This document shows positions 26,459 to 35,923 of a stretch of 64,000 nt of DNA, piece by piece; within the stretch, counting starts at the first letter, position 1; each line of letters starts with the position of its first letter. A program made the position numbers and the translations under genes. The DNA comes from Pseudomonadota bacterium (GTDB lineage: Bacteria > Pseudomonadota > Alphaproteobacteria > Rhizobiales > Rhizobiaceae), in assembly GCA_023451735.1 (NCBI GenBank), contig JAEXYH010000007.1, positions 33,446 through 97,445 of the forward strand, written 5' to 3'. The notes under the pieces are model-generated. The model made no database searches. It saw only the letters and a program-made list of their open reading frames with translations, and was not told where the DNA came from.

Positions 26459-28227
26459 CAGGCCACCTTGTTTTGCGGCGCGTTGGACGTTGCCTTGAGA
26501 TGATCGAACACGACGGCTGGCGGCCCGACGAGCTCCACTCGCCCTGCTCGCAACACCATCATGCGATCCACGACTTCAAGCACCGTGGTTCGATGTGTGA
26601 TCACGACGATAGTCGTTCCCTGTTCTTTCAGCGCCAGCAGCGCATCTTTCAGCGCGACCTCACCGACCGTGTCGAGATTGGCATTCGGCTCGTCGAGCAC
26701 GAGCAGCTTCGGTCTGCCGAGCAGTGCGCGTGCCAGGCCGAGACGCTGACGCTGACCACCGGACAAACCGACGCCGCCCGGACCAAGGCGGGTGTCGTAC
26801 TGGTTCGGCAATTCGAGGATCATGTTGTGGATGCCCGCGCGTTTCGCGGCCTCGATGATCTCCGCCGTGGTCACCTCACCAAAGCGGGCGATGTTCTCCC
26901 GCACCGTTCCGGCGAACAGACCGACATCCTGCGGCAGATAGCCGATCAGACGGCCGAACTCGGCCTTGTCCCACTGCGCGTAATCAAGGCCACCGAGCTT
27001 GAGTGCGCCACCGGATGGCGTGATGGCGCCGATCAGCATCCGCGCCAATGTGCTCTTGCCGGATCCGCTCGGCCCCACGATGCCGATGGCATGACCTTTC
27101 TCGATTTCGAACGAGACGTCCTGCAACACCGGCTGCTTCCGTTCGGGCAGCCGGTAGTCGATGCCTTCGGCGGTCACGGCATGCTCGGTCACCGGAACGA
27201 TCGTCCGCACCGGTTCGCGAGGAAATGCGTTCAGCAATTCGCGCACGCGGCGATAGCCTTCACGGGCGGCGTTGAACTGCTTCGCCGTCGCCACGCCCTG
27301 CTCGACCGGCACCAATGCGCGGCCGAGGATGATGCTGGCGGCAAAGATCGTCGCCGGCATGATGCTGTGATCGATGGCCAGCCACGCGCCCGTGCCGAGC
27401 ATCAACGACTGCAGCAGCAAGCGCGCGAAGCGAATGCCGGACGACACCGCAGCATTGCGATCGCTGGCAAAGGCCTGCTCGCGCACCATCTGTCCGCGGC
27501 TCTGGCTCCAGTGCTGCGCCACCGACTGCTTCATCCCCATGGCAACGATCACATCCGCATGCCGCAGCACATTCTCGGTGAAGACGAAGGACGCCTTGGA
27601 GGATTCCTGTGCGGACCGCATCGGACGGCTGGTGATGATCTCGTTGAAATATGCAAGCCCGAGCAGGATCAGCGCGCCGACCGTGGCAACGGTGCCAAGC
27701 ACGGGATGAATGAGGAACAGGATGAGCAGATAGACGGGGATCCAGGGAAGATCGAACGCGAAATAAATGCCGGGGCCTGTGATGAAGGCGCGGAAATCGT
27801 CGAGTTCGCGCAATTGCTGGGCGCCCTTGGAATAGCCCTGTTTCGCCGACCTCGCGATCAGGGCGTCGAATACTCGGCCGGACAGGCGGGAATCGAGAAT
27901 GATACCAAGGCGGATCAGGATCTGGGCGCGGAGCGCATCGAGCGCACCCATAGTCGCGAGCGCGACAATCAGAATGATTGTCAGAAGAACGAGCGTGGTG
28001 ATGTTCTCGTTGACGAGAACACGGTTGTACACCTGCATCAGATAAAGCGGAGAACTGAGATAAAGCAGATTGACGCAACCGGAAAAGATCGCAGCCATCA
28101 CGAAGTGACGCCTCACCGATCTCAGCGCTTCTGCAAGCTCGTCGCGTTGATGATCCTCGGCCAAGGCGAGTTCCCTCGATGCAATTGATGAAAAGAAATT
28201 GAAGCAGGCTGGAGCAATGGCCGGCAC
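26458..28227 (-). CDS. Type I secretion ABC transporter (PrtD family)
   Basis: A 589-residue half-transporter. The membrane domain fills about 40-325. The ATPase has Walker A GPSGSGKST near 371, signature LSGGQRQRLGLARALL, Walker B LLVLDEP and the switch VITHRTT. There is no N-terminal C39 peptidase domain, so cargo is recognised by a C-terminal signal and not leader-cleaved. GTG 28227 is the outermost start; TTG 28164, preceded by GAGGGAA, is a good alternative that removes a Phe-rich extension. Confidence 0.92.
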   Translation of the reverse strand: MPAIAPACFNFFSSIASRELALAEDHQRDELAEALRSVRRHFVMAAIFSGCVNLLYLSSPLYLMQVYNRVLVNENITTLVLLTIILIVALATMGALDALRAQILIRLGIILDSRLSGRVFDALIARSAKQGYSKGAQQLRELDDFRAFITGPGIYFAFDLPWIPVYLLILFLIHPVLGTVATVGALILLGLAYFNEIITSRPMRSAQESSKASFVFTENVLRHADVIVAMGMKQSVAQHWSQSRGQMVREQAFASDRNAAVSSGIRFARLLLQSLMLGTGAWLAIDHSIMPATIFAASIILGRALVPVEQGVATAKQFNAAREGYRRVRELLNAFPREPVRTIVPVTEHAVTAEGIDYRLPERKQPVLQDVSFEIEKGHAIGIVGPSGSGKSTLARMLIGAITPSGGALKLGGLDYAQWDKAEFGRLIGYLPQDVGLFAGTVRENIARFGEVTTAEIIEAAKRAGIHNMILELPNQYDTRLGPGGVGLSGGQRQRLGLARALLGRPKLLVLDEPNANLDTVGEVALKDALLALKEQGTTIVVITHRTTVLEVVDRMMVLRAGRVELVGPPAVVFDHLKATSNAPQNKVA

Positions 28228-28281
28228 GCGCGATGCGGCCGGCCATCACTCGCGGGCCAAATGAGCCCTGAAGCAGCAGCC

Positions 28282-28551
28282 TTAGAGGAGGCCGCCGAGC
28301 AGACCGCCGTCATTATTGTCGGAACTGCTGAAATCCTGGCTGTCGCTGGACGATGACACACCGATCAGCGTCGGCGCCGAGAGGCCGAGACCGATGTCAC
28401 CGATGCCGGTGAAGCTCGACGAGTCGCCGTCGCTGCCATCGGTGTTGGAGGTGTGCAGAATGTCAGACGCCTGAAAGCCGAGACCTGGGCTGGTGCCAAT
28501 CGTCGTACCAAAATCATTAGAATCGTTCGTGAACTGGATATCGTCAGCCAT
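28282..28551 (-). CDS. Small acidic Ser/Asp/Gly-rich protein, candidate type I cargo
   Basis: An 89-residue protein beginning MADDIQFTNDSNDFG. It is rich in Ser, Asp, Gly and Thr, has no lysine-rich or hydrophobic N-terminal signal, and ends SSSDNNDGGLLGGLL. A glycine and leucine C-terminus with an acidic body fits a type I secretion signal. It lies directly upstream of the ABC exporter on the same strand, 54 bases before its start. I cannot name a family; the exported-peptide role is inferred. An in-frame start at 28575 also exists. Confidence 0.7.
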   Translation of the reverse strand: MADDIQFTNDSNDFGTTIGTSPGLGFQASDILHTSNTDGSDGDSSSFTGIGDIGLGLSAPTLIGVSSSSDSQDFSSSDNNDGGLLGGLL

Positions 28552-29377
28552 GTGTAAATCCTTCTCTCTGAGCAAAGCTCTTTGGTTTGGATGATCACGG
28601 CCGCGGCACGACCGTCATCGGCACACCAATCCGGCGCAGTGCACGTTGTTGCCGCCTCATTCTTGGAAAGTTTGCGTCAAATCTGCGCGGCATTGGCCAT
28701 AAAGGATGCGACAATCTGCGTAGTGGCATTGCGTAAGCGCTAAACGAATAGGCCAATACCTCGACGGCGGATGCCGTAATTCGCATCATTGTGAGCCGCA
28801 GTCAGCGACCGGCGCGACGCGAAGTTTATTTTCGCGCTCAAGTAAAACTTTCGCCCATCGTCTTCGTAGTGGCTCAGAATATTTAAGTTGGCGTCTGTTC
28901 GACCGAGACTATCGCTCATCAACCGACTCTTCGTCCGGAAACGCGGGCCTCAGTCGGGCACAAACGGGAGCCACTCTTCGCAGCAGAACAAACTCGATTC
29001 GCATTCCGCAGCTGCGCGAGTAAGCTCTGACCGTCGTCACGCTGTGAATGACAACGCAATGTCAAAAATGACTCCAGGTCGCAATTTTCTCAATCGCGGT
29101 CCTGCGCCTTGCTCCCGGCACAATGCAGTCGCGTCGCCGACGCCAATTTAATGCAGAGTTGACGCGCAGTATGCGGCTTGTTGCGGCCGAACACGACGGG
29201 GCGTGGCTCGCAACGTCATAAGCATCTCGCTTTACCCCAGCGGACCTTCGAGGGCCCGACCAGTGTCTCCAACCGCGAAGAGCTGTGCACCATCCAGCGT
29301 TGTCCAACGCCCCAGTCATCTTGACTAGAGCGTTGGACAACGACGATGAGCGCGCGCGTCACGCAGACCGGAGTTAT
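28552..29377. other. Gap without a gene; contains a long inverted repeat
   Basis: About 830 bases with no convincing gene. The promoter of the secretion operon should lie near 28560-28700. The only strong structure is the inverted repeat at 29298-29342. Confidence 0.4.
29298..29342. repeat. 13-bp perfect inverted repeat
   Basis: cgttgtccaacgc at 29298-29310 is the exact reverse complement of 29330-29342, with 19 bases between. It lies 36 bases beyond the porin stop. There is no U-tract, so it may be an mRNA 3' stabilising hairpin or an operator rather than a simple terminator. Confidence 0.6.
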
Positions 29378-30250
29378 TTATAGAGCGCCAAACTTGAAGT
29401 TGATGCCCGCGCGAACGAGATCGCCATCATTGCGAACAGTCGCACTATAATTGCCAGGTCCGCCGTTCACACCTGGAATAGCCAAGCTTCGTTCACCCAG
29501 ATCGTAGTGAATGTACTCGACTTTGAGCGTAACAGCGTTGGAGTTGAAGACATTCAAACGGTTGAATACGCTGTCCGATGTGACGGCATATTCCAAGCCG
29601 CCCCCGTAAGCGTAGCCAGTTTGGATGCTATTCTGCCGACCTTGGAAGAACGGTATCGCGCCATTCGGAGCAAAAAAGGTGACCTGGCTATCAACGCCGC
29701 CGTAAGCAAAACCACCGGTCCCGTAAATCAGCAGGCGGTCGAAAGCGTAGCCAACTCGGCCACGAACCGTACCCAGGAATTCGAGGTTCCCACGGTACTC
29801 ATTGACACGGGTCGTGAGCGGGGCACCGGGCGTGACGAGTGGACCAAAGTTGGTCGTGTTACTTAGCGTCTGCGTCTGGCGGAGGTCTGTATAGGCGGCG
29901 TCAGCTTCTACGCCGAGAACGGCACCCGTGCCTGCGCCAAACTGATAATTGTAGCCAATCTGACCACCGCCGGTGAAGCCGTCGCTGCGGACCGTCGTGC
30001 CAAATGGACGCAAGCCTGCAGCTAAAGCAGCATTGTTGTTCGCAAGGTCACCGACGGTATTGCTGAAGCGAGTATCCGCATCAAAAGCGTACCCAGCATT
30101 TAGGCCGAAGTAGCCGCCCGTCCAGGTGAAAATCGGCGCTGCCATCGGCGCCGCTTTGCTGTACGTCCGCGGCGCCATGTCGGCAGCAAACGCTGGTGCG
30201 GAAAGTGCCAGCGCAAGAAGGCCCGCGGTGCCCATCAAGTGACATTTCAT
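29378..30250 (-). CDS. Outer-membrane beta-barrel porin, Omp25/RopB-like
   Basis: A 290-residue outer-membrane protein. A cleavable signal peptide ends ALALSAPAFAA. The mature protein begins with a short linker and the conserved FTWTGGYFGLNAGYAF, followed by alternating beta strands (GGQIGYNYQFG, VRGRVGYAFDRLLIYGTGG). It ends in the barrel-closing strand RAGINFKFGAL. An eight-stranded barrel of this type is abundant in Rhizobiales and contributes to envelope stability. ATG 30250 has GAGGAAACG upstream. Confidence 0.9.
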   Translation of the reverse strand: MKCHLMGTAGLLALALSAPAFAADMAPRTYSKAAPMAAPIFTWTGGYFGLNAGYAFDADTRFSNTVGDLANNNAALAAGLRPFGTTVRSDGFTGGGQIGYNYQFGAGTGAVLGVEADAAYTDLRQTQTLSNTTNFGPLVTPGAPLTTRVNEYRGNLEFLGTVRGRVGYAFDRLLIYGTGGFAYGGVDSQVTFFAPNGAIPFFQGRQNSIQTGYAYGGGLEYAVTSDSVFNRLNVFNSNAVTLKVEYIHYDLGERSLAIPGVNGGPGNYSATVRNDGDLVRAGINFKFGAL

Positions 30251-30715
30251 GATCGTTTCCTCAGCTTCAGCCATGTCGGCCGAGGAAGTGTTACCGATAT
30301 TCGAGGCTTTGCCTGTTGCTGTCTTGAGACACTTTCTAACTCAGTGTTTCCGTCGACATAATTTCGGTATTCAGTGGCAGTTCATCGCGTTGCGAAAAAG
30401 CCGCGTCTGCAAAAACGTTTCGAGCAAGGCACAAGAACCTAACAGCACGCCGCAACGGTTATAAACGACAACGGCAGCAGCATGAACGTGGGTCATGCTT
30501 TGCAAACAACGATATCGCCGGCATGACTAACGAGGCAGAAGCAAAATCGGCACACACTGATCGCACTAATTGAGGAGCAAACGAGAGGCAGAGAGTCTTT
30601 ATGGTTGAATGTTAATGCGGATCGGGACATTGAGACTGAAACGGTCACGCTTGAGGGCCGTATCTCGAAGAGTTCGCGACCCGCATCCTGCGGCGCGACT
30701 CCCCGGGAGGGAACA
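30251..30715. other. Divergent gap between porin and fasciclin genes
   Basis: About 465 bases that must hold promoters for both flanking genes. No confident sigma-factor motif, operator or small gene was recognised. Confidence 0.35.
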
Positions 30716-31270
30716 ATGAAGAAATATGTAATCGCGGCTGTGTTGGCGGGCAGCGTGGCACTCACTGGTTCGGCAGCTTTTGCCGAAAACCCGATGGTCG
30801 GCGGCGCGGCAATGCCGGCTACGAAGAACATCGTTGAGAATGCGATGAACTCAAAGGATCACACCACTCTCGTTGCCGCCGTCAAAGCCGCCGGCCTGGC
30901 CGAAACTTTGCAGGGCAAGGGTCCCTTCACGGTGTTCGCACCGACCAACGAGGCATTCGCCAAGCTGCCGGCCGGCACCGTGGATACACTACTGAAACCA
31001 GAGAATAAGGAAAAGCTTGCCACCATTCTGAAGTGTCATGTCGTTGCGGCAGACGCCATGTCGTCGGCTATCGGCAAGATGATCAAGGACGACAAGGGCG
31101 CCCATCCCGTCAAGACACTCGGCGGCTGCACGCTGACGGCGAAGATGGACGGCGACAAGATCACCCTGACCGACGAAAAAGGCGATGTCGCAACCGTGAC
31201 GATCGCGGACGTGAAGCAGTCAAACGGCGTCATCCACGTGATCAACACCGTCATGCTTCCGAAGGCTTAA
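30716..31270 (+). CDS. Exported fasciclin (FAS1) domain protein
   Basis: A 184-residue secreted protein. Residues 1-23 form a Sec signal ending SAAFA. A single FAS1 domain follows, with FTVFAPTNEAFAKLPAGTV, ILKCHVVAADAMSS and the closing NGVIHVINTVMLP. FAS1 domains mediate adhesion or matrix interactions. The start at 30716 has a GGGAGGGA site and places the signal peptide correctly. A perfect hairpin follows the stop. Confidence 0.92.
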   Translation: MKKYVIAAVLAGSVALTGSAAFAENPMVGGAAMPATKNIVENAMNSKDHTTLVAAVKAAGLAETLQGKGPFTVFAPTNEAFAKLPAGTVDTLLKPENKEKLATILKCHVVAADAMSSAIGKMIKDDKGAHPVKTLGGCTLTAKMDGDKITLTDEKGDVATVTIADVKQSNGVIHVINTVMLPKA

Positions 31271-31283
31271 TTGGCTAGAACAC

Positions 31284-31315
31284 GGCCTGTCGGCATTGTT
31301 AAATGCCGACAGGCC
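31284..31315 (+). terminator. Hairpin downstream of the fasciclin gene
   Basis: A perfect 13-bp stem (ggcctgtcggcat / atgccgacaggcc) with a 6-base loop starts 14 bases after the fasciclin stop. No U-tract follows, so termination would be weak or the hairpin protects the 3' end. The rest of the gap to 31593 shows nothing further. Confidence 0.55.
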
Positions 31316-31593
31316 GGCGGAAAGACGTCAGTGTGACGCTAACGCTCTCGCGTTCAGCGCGACTGCTGTGAAAAGCATTTTCCTCGAGCACCAACGTAAT
31401 TGAAGCCGCTGTTGCTCGGATCGCGATGCGCGCATTTGACCGGAACCCGGTCGGCACGCAAATGTGCCGCATGCTTATGCGCTCGATCCGACGCGAATGG
31501 TAAAGCTTGCTTGTAGCCTCGCGTTGATTTGGCGGTTAGCAAGCGAGGACTTGAACAGAATAATCGCTGCGTTGCGGTCGAAAGTGGAACAGT

Positions 31594-32565
31594 TTGTCAG
31601 ATCTCGCAAACAATGCTGTTGCTTCGCCCGTCGCTCACATTCCTCTTTCCTCGCGATCTCTCGCTCTCCCGGAAGGTGTGCAGCCCTATCGCATTGACTG
31701 GGTCAACGCAGGCGTCATTTGCAGCGTTCATGCCCTGGCAATGCTTGCCTTGTTCCCCCCTTTTTTCAACTGGACAGCTGTCATCGTTGCAGTCGTCACC
31801 GCGCGACTGTTCGGGCTACTCGGCGTGAACATTGGCTATCACCGCTTGCTGACCCATCGCAGCTTTGCTTGCCCGAAGTGGCTTGAGCATTCACTGGTCG
31901 TGATAGCGATCTGTTGTGCGGAGGATACGCCTGCCCGCTGGGTCGCCGTGCATCGTCGGCACCATGAAAAGTCAGATGAGCAGCACGACCCGCATAGCCC
32001 TTTGGCCGGGTTCTGGTGGTCCCATATCGGCTGGTTGTTGGTGAAGAACCCCGATCTCGCGCGACTCGGGATCTATGAGCGATATGCGCGGGACGTTCTG
32101 CGTGATCCGTTTTATCTTCGGCTTGAGCGCAATTTCTGGCAGCTCAAGATTCTGCTCATTCAGCTCAATGTGTTTTTTGTCGCAGGCCTTCTCGTCGGTC
32201 TGGCCCAGACCGTATCGACTTCCGCTGCTGTACCGGTGGCGATCAGCTTCATTGTTTGGGGGGTGTTTGTGCGGACGGTGTTCGTCTGGCATCAAACCTG
32301 GGCTGTGAATTCGGTGACGCATTTGTGGGGATACCGCAACTATTCCACCGATGAAGACAGCCGCAACAATGTCCTTGTCGGCTTATGGGCGCATGGCGAA
32401 GGCTGGCACAACAATCATCACGCTGATCAGCGCTCGGCGCGCCACGGCCATCGCTGGTGGGAGATAGATACGACCTATTTTACGATCCGTATCTTTGAAG
32501 CGCTTGGCTTGGCATGGAACGTCGTCTTGCCGCGGTCCCGACGACGGTCTTCAAACGAGTCTTGA
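31594..32565 (+). CDS. Acyl-CoA/acyl-lipid delta-9 desaturase
   Basis: A 323-residue integral-membrane di-iron desaturase. The three histidine boxes are present: HRLLTHRSF near 83, HRRHHEKSD near 120 and HNNHHADQRSARHG near 275. Hydrophobic pairs lie at about 40-75 and 190-235. The enzyme introduces a double bond into membrane acyl chains, adjusting fluidity. It appears to start at TTG 31594 with only a weak ribosome-binding site. Confidence 0.9.
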   Translation: MSDLANNAVASPVAHIPLSSRSLALPEGVQPYRIDWVNAGVICSVHALAMLALFPPFFNWTAVIVAVVTARLFGLLGVNIGYHRLLTHRSFACPKWLEHSLVVIAICCAEDTPARWVAVHRRHHEKSDEQHDPHSPLAGFWWSHIGWLLVKNPDLARLGIYERYARDVLRDPFYLRLERNFWQLKILLIQLNVFFVAGLLVGLAQTVSTSAAVPVAISFIVWGVFVRTVFVWHQTWAVNSVTHLWGYRNYSTDEDSRNNVLVGLWAHGEGWHNNHHADQRSARHGHRWWEIDTTYFTIRIFEALGLAWNVVLPRSRRRSSNES

Positions 32566-32645
32566 TGCGATGGACCATCCTCGGCACCGCAGGCATCCCT
32601 GCGGCTTGCCGCATCGCCCGCCAATCCCGACGGTTTTTGTTCTCT

Positions 32646-33434
32646 TCAGATCCCGGCATACCAGTCGTAGCCGTTGTCTTCCCAATAGCCACCTTTGCCG
32701 CCACCGATAGCGTCGAAGCTGGACACCAGTTCGATCGCGCGGATGTACTTGTTCATTTTATAACCGAGCTGGCGTTCGACCCGCAGACGCAGCGGCGCGC
32801 CATTGGCGACCGGCAACGCCTTGTCGTTCAACCCATAAGCCAGGATGGTTTGCGGATGATATGCGTCGATCATGTCGATCGAACCGTAGTACTTCACATC
32901 GCCTGACAGCCCCTGCTCCATCGTATCGAAGCAATGGAACACTACGTATTTTGCTTCCGGCTTCGGCTGCGCTTCCTGCAGGACACGCGATAAAGGAGCG
33001 CCCGTCCATTTTGCGATGCAGCTCCACCCTTCGACGCAGTCGTGGCGCGTGATCTGGGTCCGGCCCGGGATGGCCCGGATATTGTCGAGCGTCAGCCGCA
33101 GCGGCTTCTGCACGAGCCCGCCTACTTCGAGCCTGTATTTTTCGAAATTCGATGAGGACAGTTTAAGATAATCCTCGTCCTCCGGCTCGCTGGTGCCGTT
33201 CGGCTTTTGCGGCTGACGGATATCGCTGTCGCTGTATTCTTTCGCCAGCCAGTCGTTACCCAGCAGCAGCCGCTGCACACGGTAGCTCAGGTCATTGGCT
33301 GTCTCCAGCACATTGCGGACCTTGTTGTCGGGCGTGCTCAGGCCGTCGAACACGTTGCAGCCGGCCAGCGACAAGCTGGCCACGGAAACCGCTGCGCCGG
33401 TGATGAAACGACGGCGTGACAATGCGACCTTCAT
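32646..33434 (-). CDS. Exported molybdopterin-dependent oxidoreductase (MsrP/YedY-like)
   Basis: A 262-residue protein of the sulfite-oxidase fold. The N-terminus SRRRFITGAAVSVASLSLAGC has a twin-arginine signal and possibly a lipoprotein cysteine. The molybdenum-ligating cysteine is in ITRHDCVEGWSC. NGAPLRLRVERQLGYK is the second family hallmark. In MsrP such enzymes repair oxidised methionine in periplasmic proteins. The start lies one base after the stop of the cytochrome b561 gene, its likely electron donor. Confidence 0.87.
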   Translation of the reverse strand: MKVALSRRRFITGAAVSVASLSLAGCNVFDGLSTPDNKVRNVLETANDLSYRVQRLLLGNDWLAKEYSDSDIRQPQKPNGTSEPEDEDYLKLSSSNFEKYRLEVGGLVQKPLRLTLDNIRAIPGRTQITRHDCVEGWSCIAKWTGAPLSRVLQEAQPKPEAKYVVFHCFDTMEQGLSGDVKYYGSIDMIDAYHPQTILAYGLNDKALPVANGAPLRLRVERQLGYKMNKYIRAIELVSSFDAIGGGKGGYWEDNGYDWYAGI

Positions 33435-33435
33435 C

Positions 33436-34293
33436 TCAATCCTCCTTGGTCGCTGACGACCGATCGGTGCGATACCAGCCTGTGATGATCGATCGCATCT
33501 CGTTGATGGGCCCGGCCGCGAACACCATGGCAATGTGCACGACGAAGAACAGCACCAGCGCAGCCATGCCGCAGAAATGGATGGTTCGCGCCGTCTGCCG
33601 CGGAATGATTGTGACGAGCCACGGAGCGAACGCATTCATTCCCGGCGACATCAGGAGACCCGTTACGATCATCAGCGGAAACAATCCAAACAACACCCCC
33701 GCGTAAGTGATTTTCTGCAGCGTGTTGTAGTCGCGCGTTTTGTGGAACCGCAGGCGGATGTGATCGACGATATCCCGCGGCAGCCGCCGCAGGTCGCGCC
33801 ATCCCGGCGTCACCTCGCGCCAGGCATGACCGTTGATCAGGCTGGAAATCCACCAGAGCAGCAATGTGAACACCAGCAGCCAGGCAAAAAAGAAGTGGAC
33901 GACGCGGCCTGTTGCCAGATCCTGGCTCGATGGAATCGTCGCCCAGGCAGGAAATCCCCGCGCGGCCGGCTTGCCATCCACATTGCTCAGCCCGAGCCAT
34001 CCGCTGGTATCGAATGTCTGGCCAAGGATCGTGGTCGTGCCCCTCGGACCGGCATCCGTATTTTCGCCCGTCATCGACAAGACCGCATTGTCAAACTCAA
34101 AGCCTGACTGCTTGCCGACATAGAGCGTGGGATGAGCGTTAAAGATCTGGAGCCCGGATAGCAGCAGGAAAAACAGCGAGACGGCCCAGATCCAATGAGT
34201 CAGGCGCGTCATCACTTTCTGTTTGTACACCCATCCACTGCTTTCCGCGTCGGAGCGGGCAATTTGGGATCGGTCGCCGGACACGATGGTCAT
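33436..34293 (-). CDS. Cytochrome b561-type membrane electron carrier
   Basis: A 285-residue membrane protein of the cytochrome b/b6 type. Helices begin at TRLTHWIWAVSLFFLLLSG (His near 33), GRVVHFFFAWLLVFTLLLWW, the segment after QKITYAGVLFG, and TIHFCGMAALVLFFVVHIAM. The histidines are positioned to bind two b hemes. It should take electrons from quinol and pass them to the exported molybdoenzyme next in the operon. The large loop between helices 1 and 2 (about 70 residues) is periplasmic. GAGGCAAGC precedes ATG 34293. Confidence 0.87.
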   Translation of the reverse strand: MTIVSGDRSQIARSDAESSGWVYKQKVMTRLTHWIWAVSLFFLLLSGLQIFNAHPTLYVGKQSGFEFDNAVLSMTGENTDAGPRGTTTILGQTFDTSGWLGLSNVDGKPAARGFPAWATIPSSQDLATGRVVHFFFAWLLVFTLLLWWISSLINGHAWREVTPGWRDLRRLPRDIVDHIRLRFHKTRDYNTLQKITYAGVLFGLFPLMIVTGLLMSPGMNAFAPWLVTIIPRQTARTIHFCGMAALVLFFVVHIAMVFAAGPINEMRSIITGWYRTDRSSATKED

Positions 34294-34393
34294 TATGCTT
34301 GCCTCCTGCTTTGCCTGCCCTCTTCTGGAAAGCAACGAGGCTTCCAATGAAGGCGCGGTCGTTCGCGCGGCGTTCCAACGAACTGTCCGCCGC

Positions 34394-35491
34394 CTAGCGT
34401 GGCTTGATCTCAAGCCTGTACAGGTCCTTGCCGATGGCAAAGGCGGTGGCGGAGCCATCGGCGTGTCTGACGAAGCGGATCTTGTTGACGGACGCTCCCA
34501 TCTCGGTTCGGGTCCAGGTCACACCGCCGTCCGTTGTCTCAAAGCCACCGGTGGAGCCGCCAACCCATCCACGCCGCTCGTCCAGAAAATTGATCCCATA
34601 CGGAATCCATTGGGAGTCTTGCGTGACGGTCAGGCGCTGCCAGTGCTCGCCGCCATCTTTCGTCTTGACCACATAGCCGCGCGCTTCACCGTCGGGCGCC
34701 TGATAGCTGATAATGGTGCCATAGCCGATCGTCGAACTCGGAAATGCGAGCTTCCAGTTGTTGTCCCCGGCCCGGTCGCTCTCGAACACCGTTCGCCAGC
34801 TCTTGCCGCCATCCACCGTCTTCAGGATACGCGCATGCGCCTTGTCCTCCGCGGCATCGCTGGCGCCGGCGATGAAGCCCACCTGCTCGTCAAGAAAGCG
34901 AATATCCAGGATCATGCCGGTGACATTGCTCAGGTCCCGCGCGGCAAATGTCCGCCCGCCATCGAACGATTCGATCAGGCCTGCCGGTCCGCCGACACGC
35001 CCCCCGGCGCGGATGGCTGCGACCCGGTCTCCTACTTTCAGGATATCGATCGCGCAGATCCCTGCGACTTGAGGCCCCGTGACTTTAACCGGATCCCAAC
35101 GAGTGCCACCATCACGGGTGACGTAAAGCGGTCGCTTGTCCGCGACATTGGGGAAGTATCCCGGCCCGATATTTCCGAGAAAGCCCAGCCGCTCATCGGC
35201 AAAGGCGATGGCACGAATATATGTCCCGCGGTGGGACCAGACGGACTTCCAACTCTGTCCGGCATCGGTCGTGCGATAGACCGTCCCAGTTCCGTTGCCG
35301 TACCAACCGAACTGCTGACCAGCGAGATCTAGCGCATCCTGCTTGTTGTTGAGGACGTACTGCTTGGTGTCCACCTTGACCCAACTATCAGCGCGAGCGT
35401 ATGTCGGACCCGCCATTAAGACCGAGATCAAAACATTGATCAAAATCGCGGGTCGAGCAGTCGAAGATTTGATAACGATTGTCGCCGCCAT
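34394..35491 (-). CDS. Exported Ycf48/BNR-repeat beta-propeller protein
   Basis: A 365-residue secreted protein. A signal segment of about 33 residues ends in YARA. The rest is built of repeated YRTTDAGQSWK-type units (also YVTRDGGTRWD, LKTVDGGKSWR, VKTKDGGEHWQ and FETTDGGVTWT), the Asp-box pattern of Ycf48 photosystem assembly factors and sialidase-like propellers. It is the first gene of a three-gene operon with cytochrome b561 and the molybdoenzyme, and may act as an assembly or docking factor. ATG 35491 fits the signal peptide. Confidence 0.85.
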   Translation of the reverse strand: MAATIVIKSSTARPAILINVLISVLMAGPTYARADSWVKVDTKQYVLNNKQDALDLAGQQFGWYGNGTGTVYRTTDAGQSWKSVWSHRGTYIRAIAFADERLGFLGNIGPGYFPNVADKRPLYVTRDGGTRWDPVKVTGPQVAGICAIDILKVGDRVAAIRAGGRVGGPAGLIESFDGGRTFAARDLSNVTGMILDIRFLDEQVGFIAGASDAAEDKAHARILKTVDGGKSWRTVFESDRAGDNNWKLAFPSSTIGYGTIISYQAPDGEARGYVVKTKDGGEHWQRLTVTQDSQWIPYGINFLDERRGWVGGSTGGFETTDGGVTWTRTEMGASVNKIRFVRHADGSATAFAIGKDLYRLEIKPR

Positions 35492-35923
35492 AAGGATCAC
35501 TCCGCGCTTCGTCGAGGCTAGAAGTCCAGCGTCGGTCCACAGCCTTAATGTATGACGTTGTCGATCCACGGTAACTCGGCACACCTACGCACCGTCGTTC
35601 CGTTGCAAGTTAGTGTGTGCGTACACGCGATTAAGGTCTTCAGACCAATCAAGATACGCGATTAGCGAAGATGCGTTTCACCAAAGCTGCGGAGTCGCTG
35701 CAAGCACGCCTTGGAAAGATGAAGCCCGCCAGCAACACGCGATCCGGAAGCCGTATGCCTGTGTTACGCAGGACTTTGGCGGCACAATCGCGCGTGGCTC
35801 GTGGACCGCAGAACTTCGCCTTTTCGCACTCAAAGAGTTTCTCGAAGCCGCAAGGTTCGCGGCGAAGCGGAGGCCACGGCTTGAACGAAGGGGCCCGCGT
35901 CGCTCGACTCGGGCCCCTGCATA
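35492..35923. other. Gap without a recognised gene
   Basis: About 430 bases upstream of the redox operon. It should hold the operon promoter; no motif was identified with confidence and the crossing frames look like shadows. Confidence 0.35.

Noticed and set aside
26431..28188. 585-codon plus-strand frame opposite the ABC transporter
   Set aside because: The minus strand encodes a textbook ABC exporter; the plus frame has no recognisable fold despite its length.
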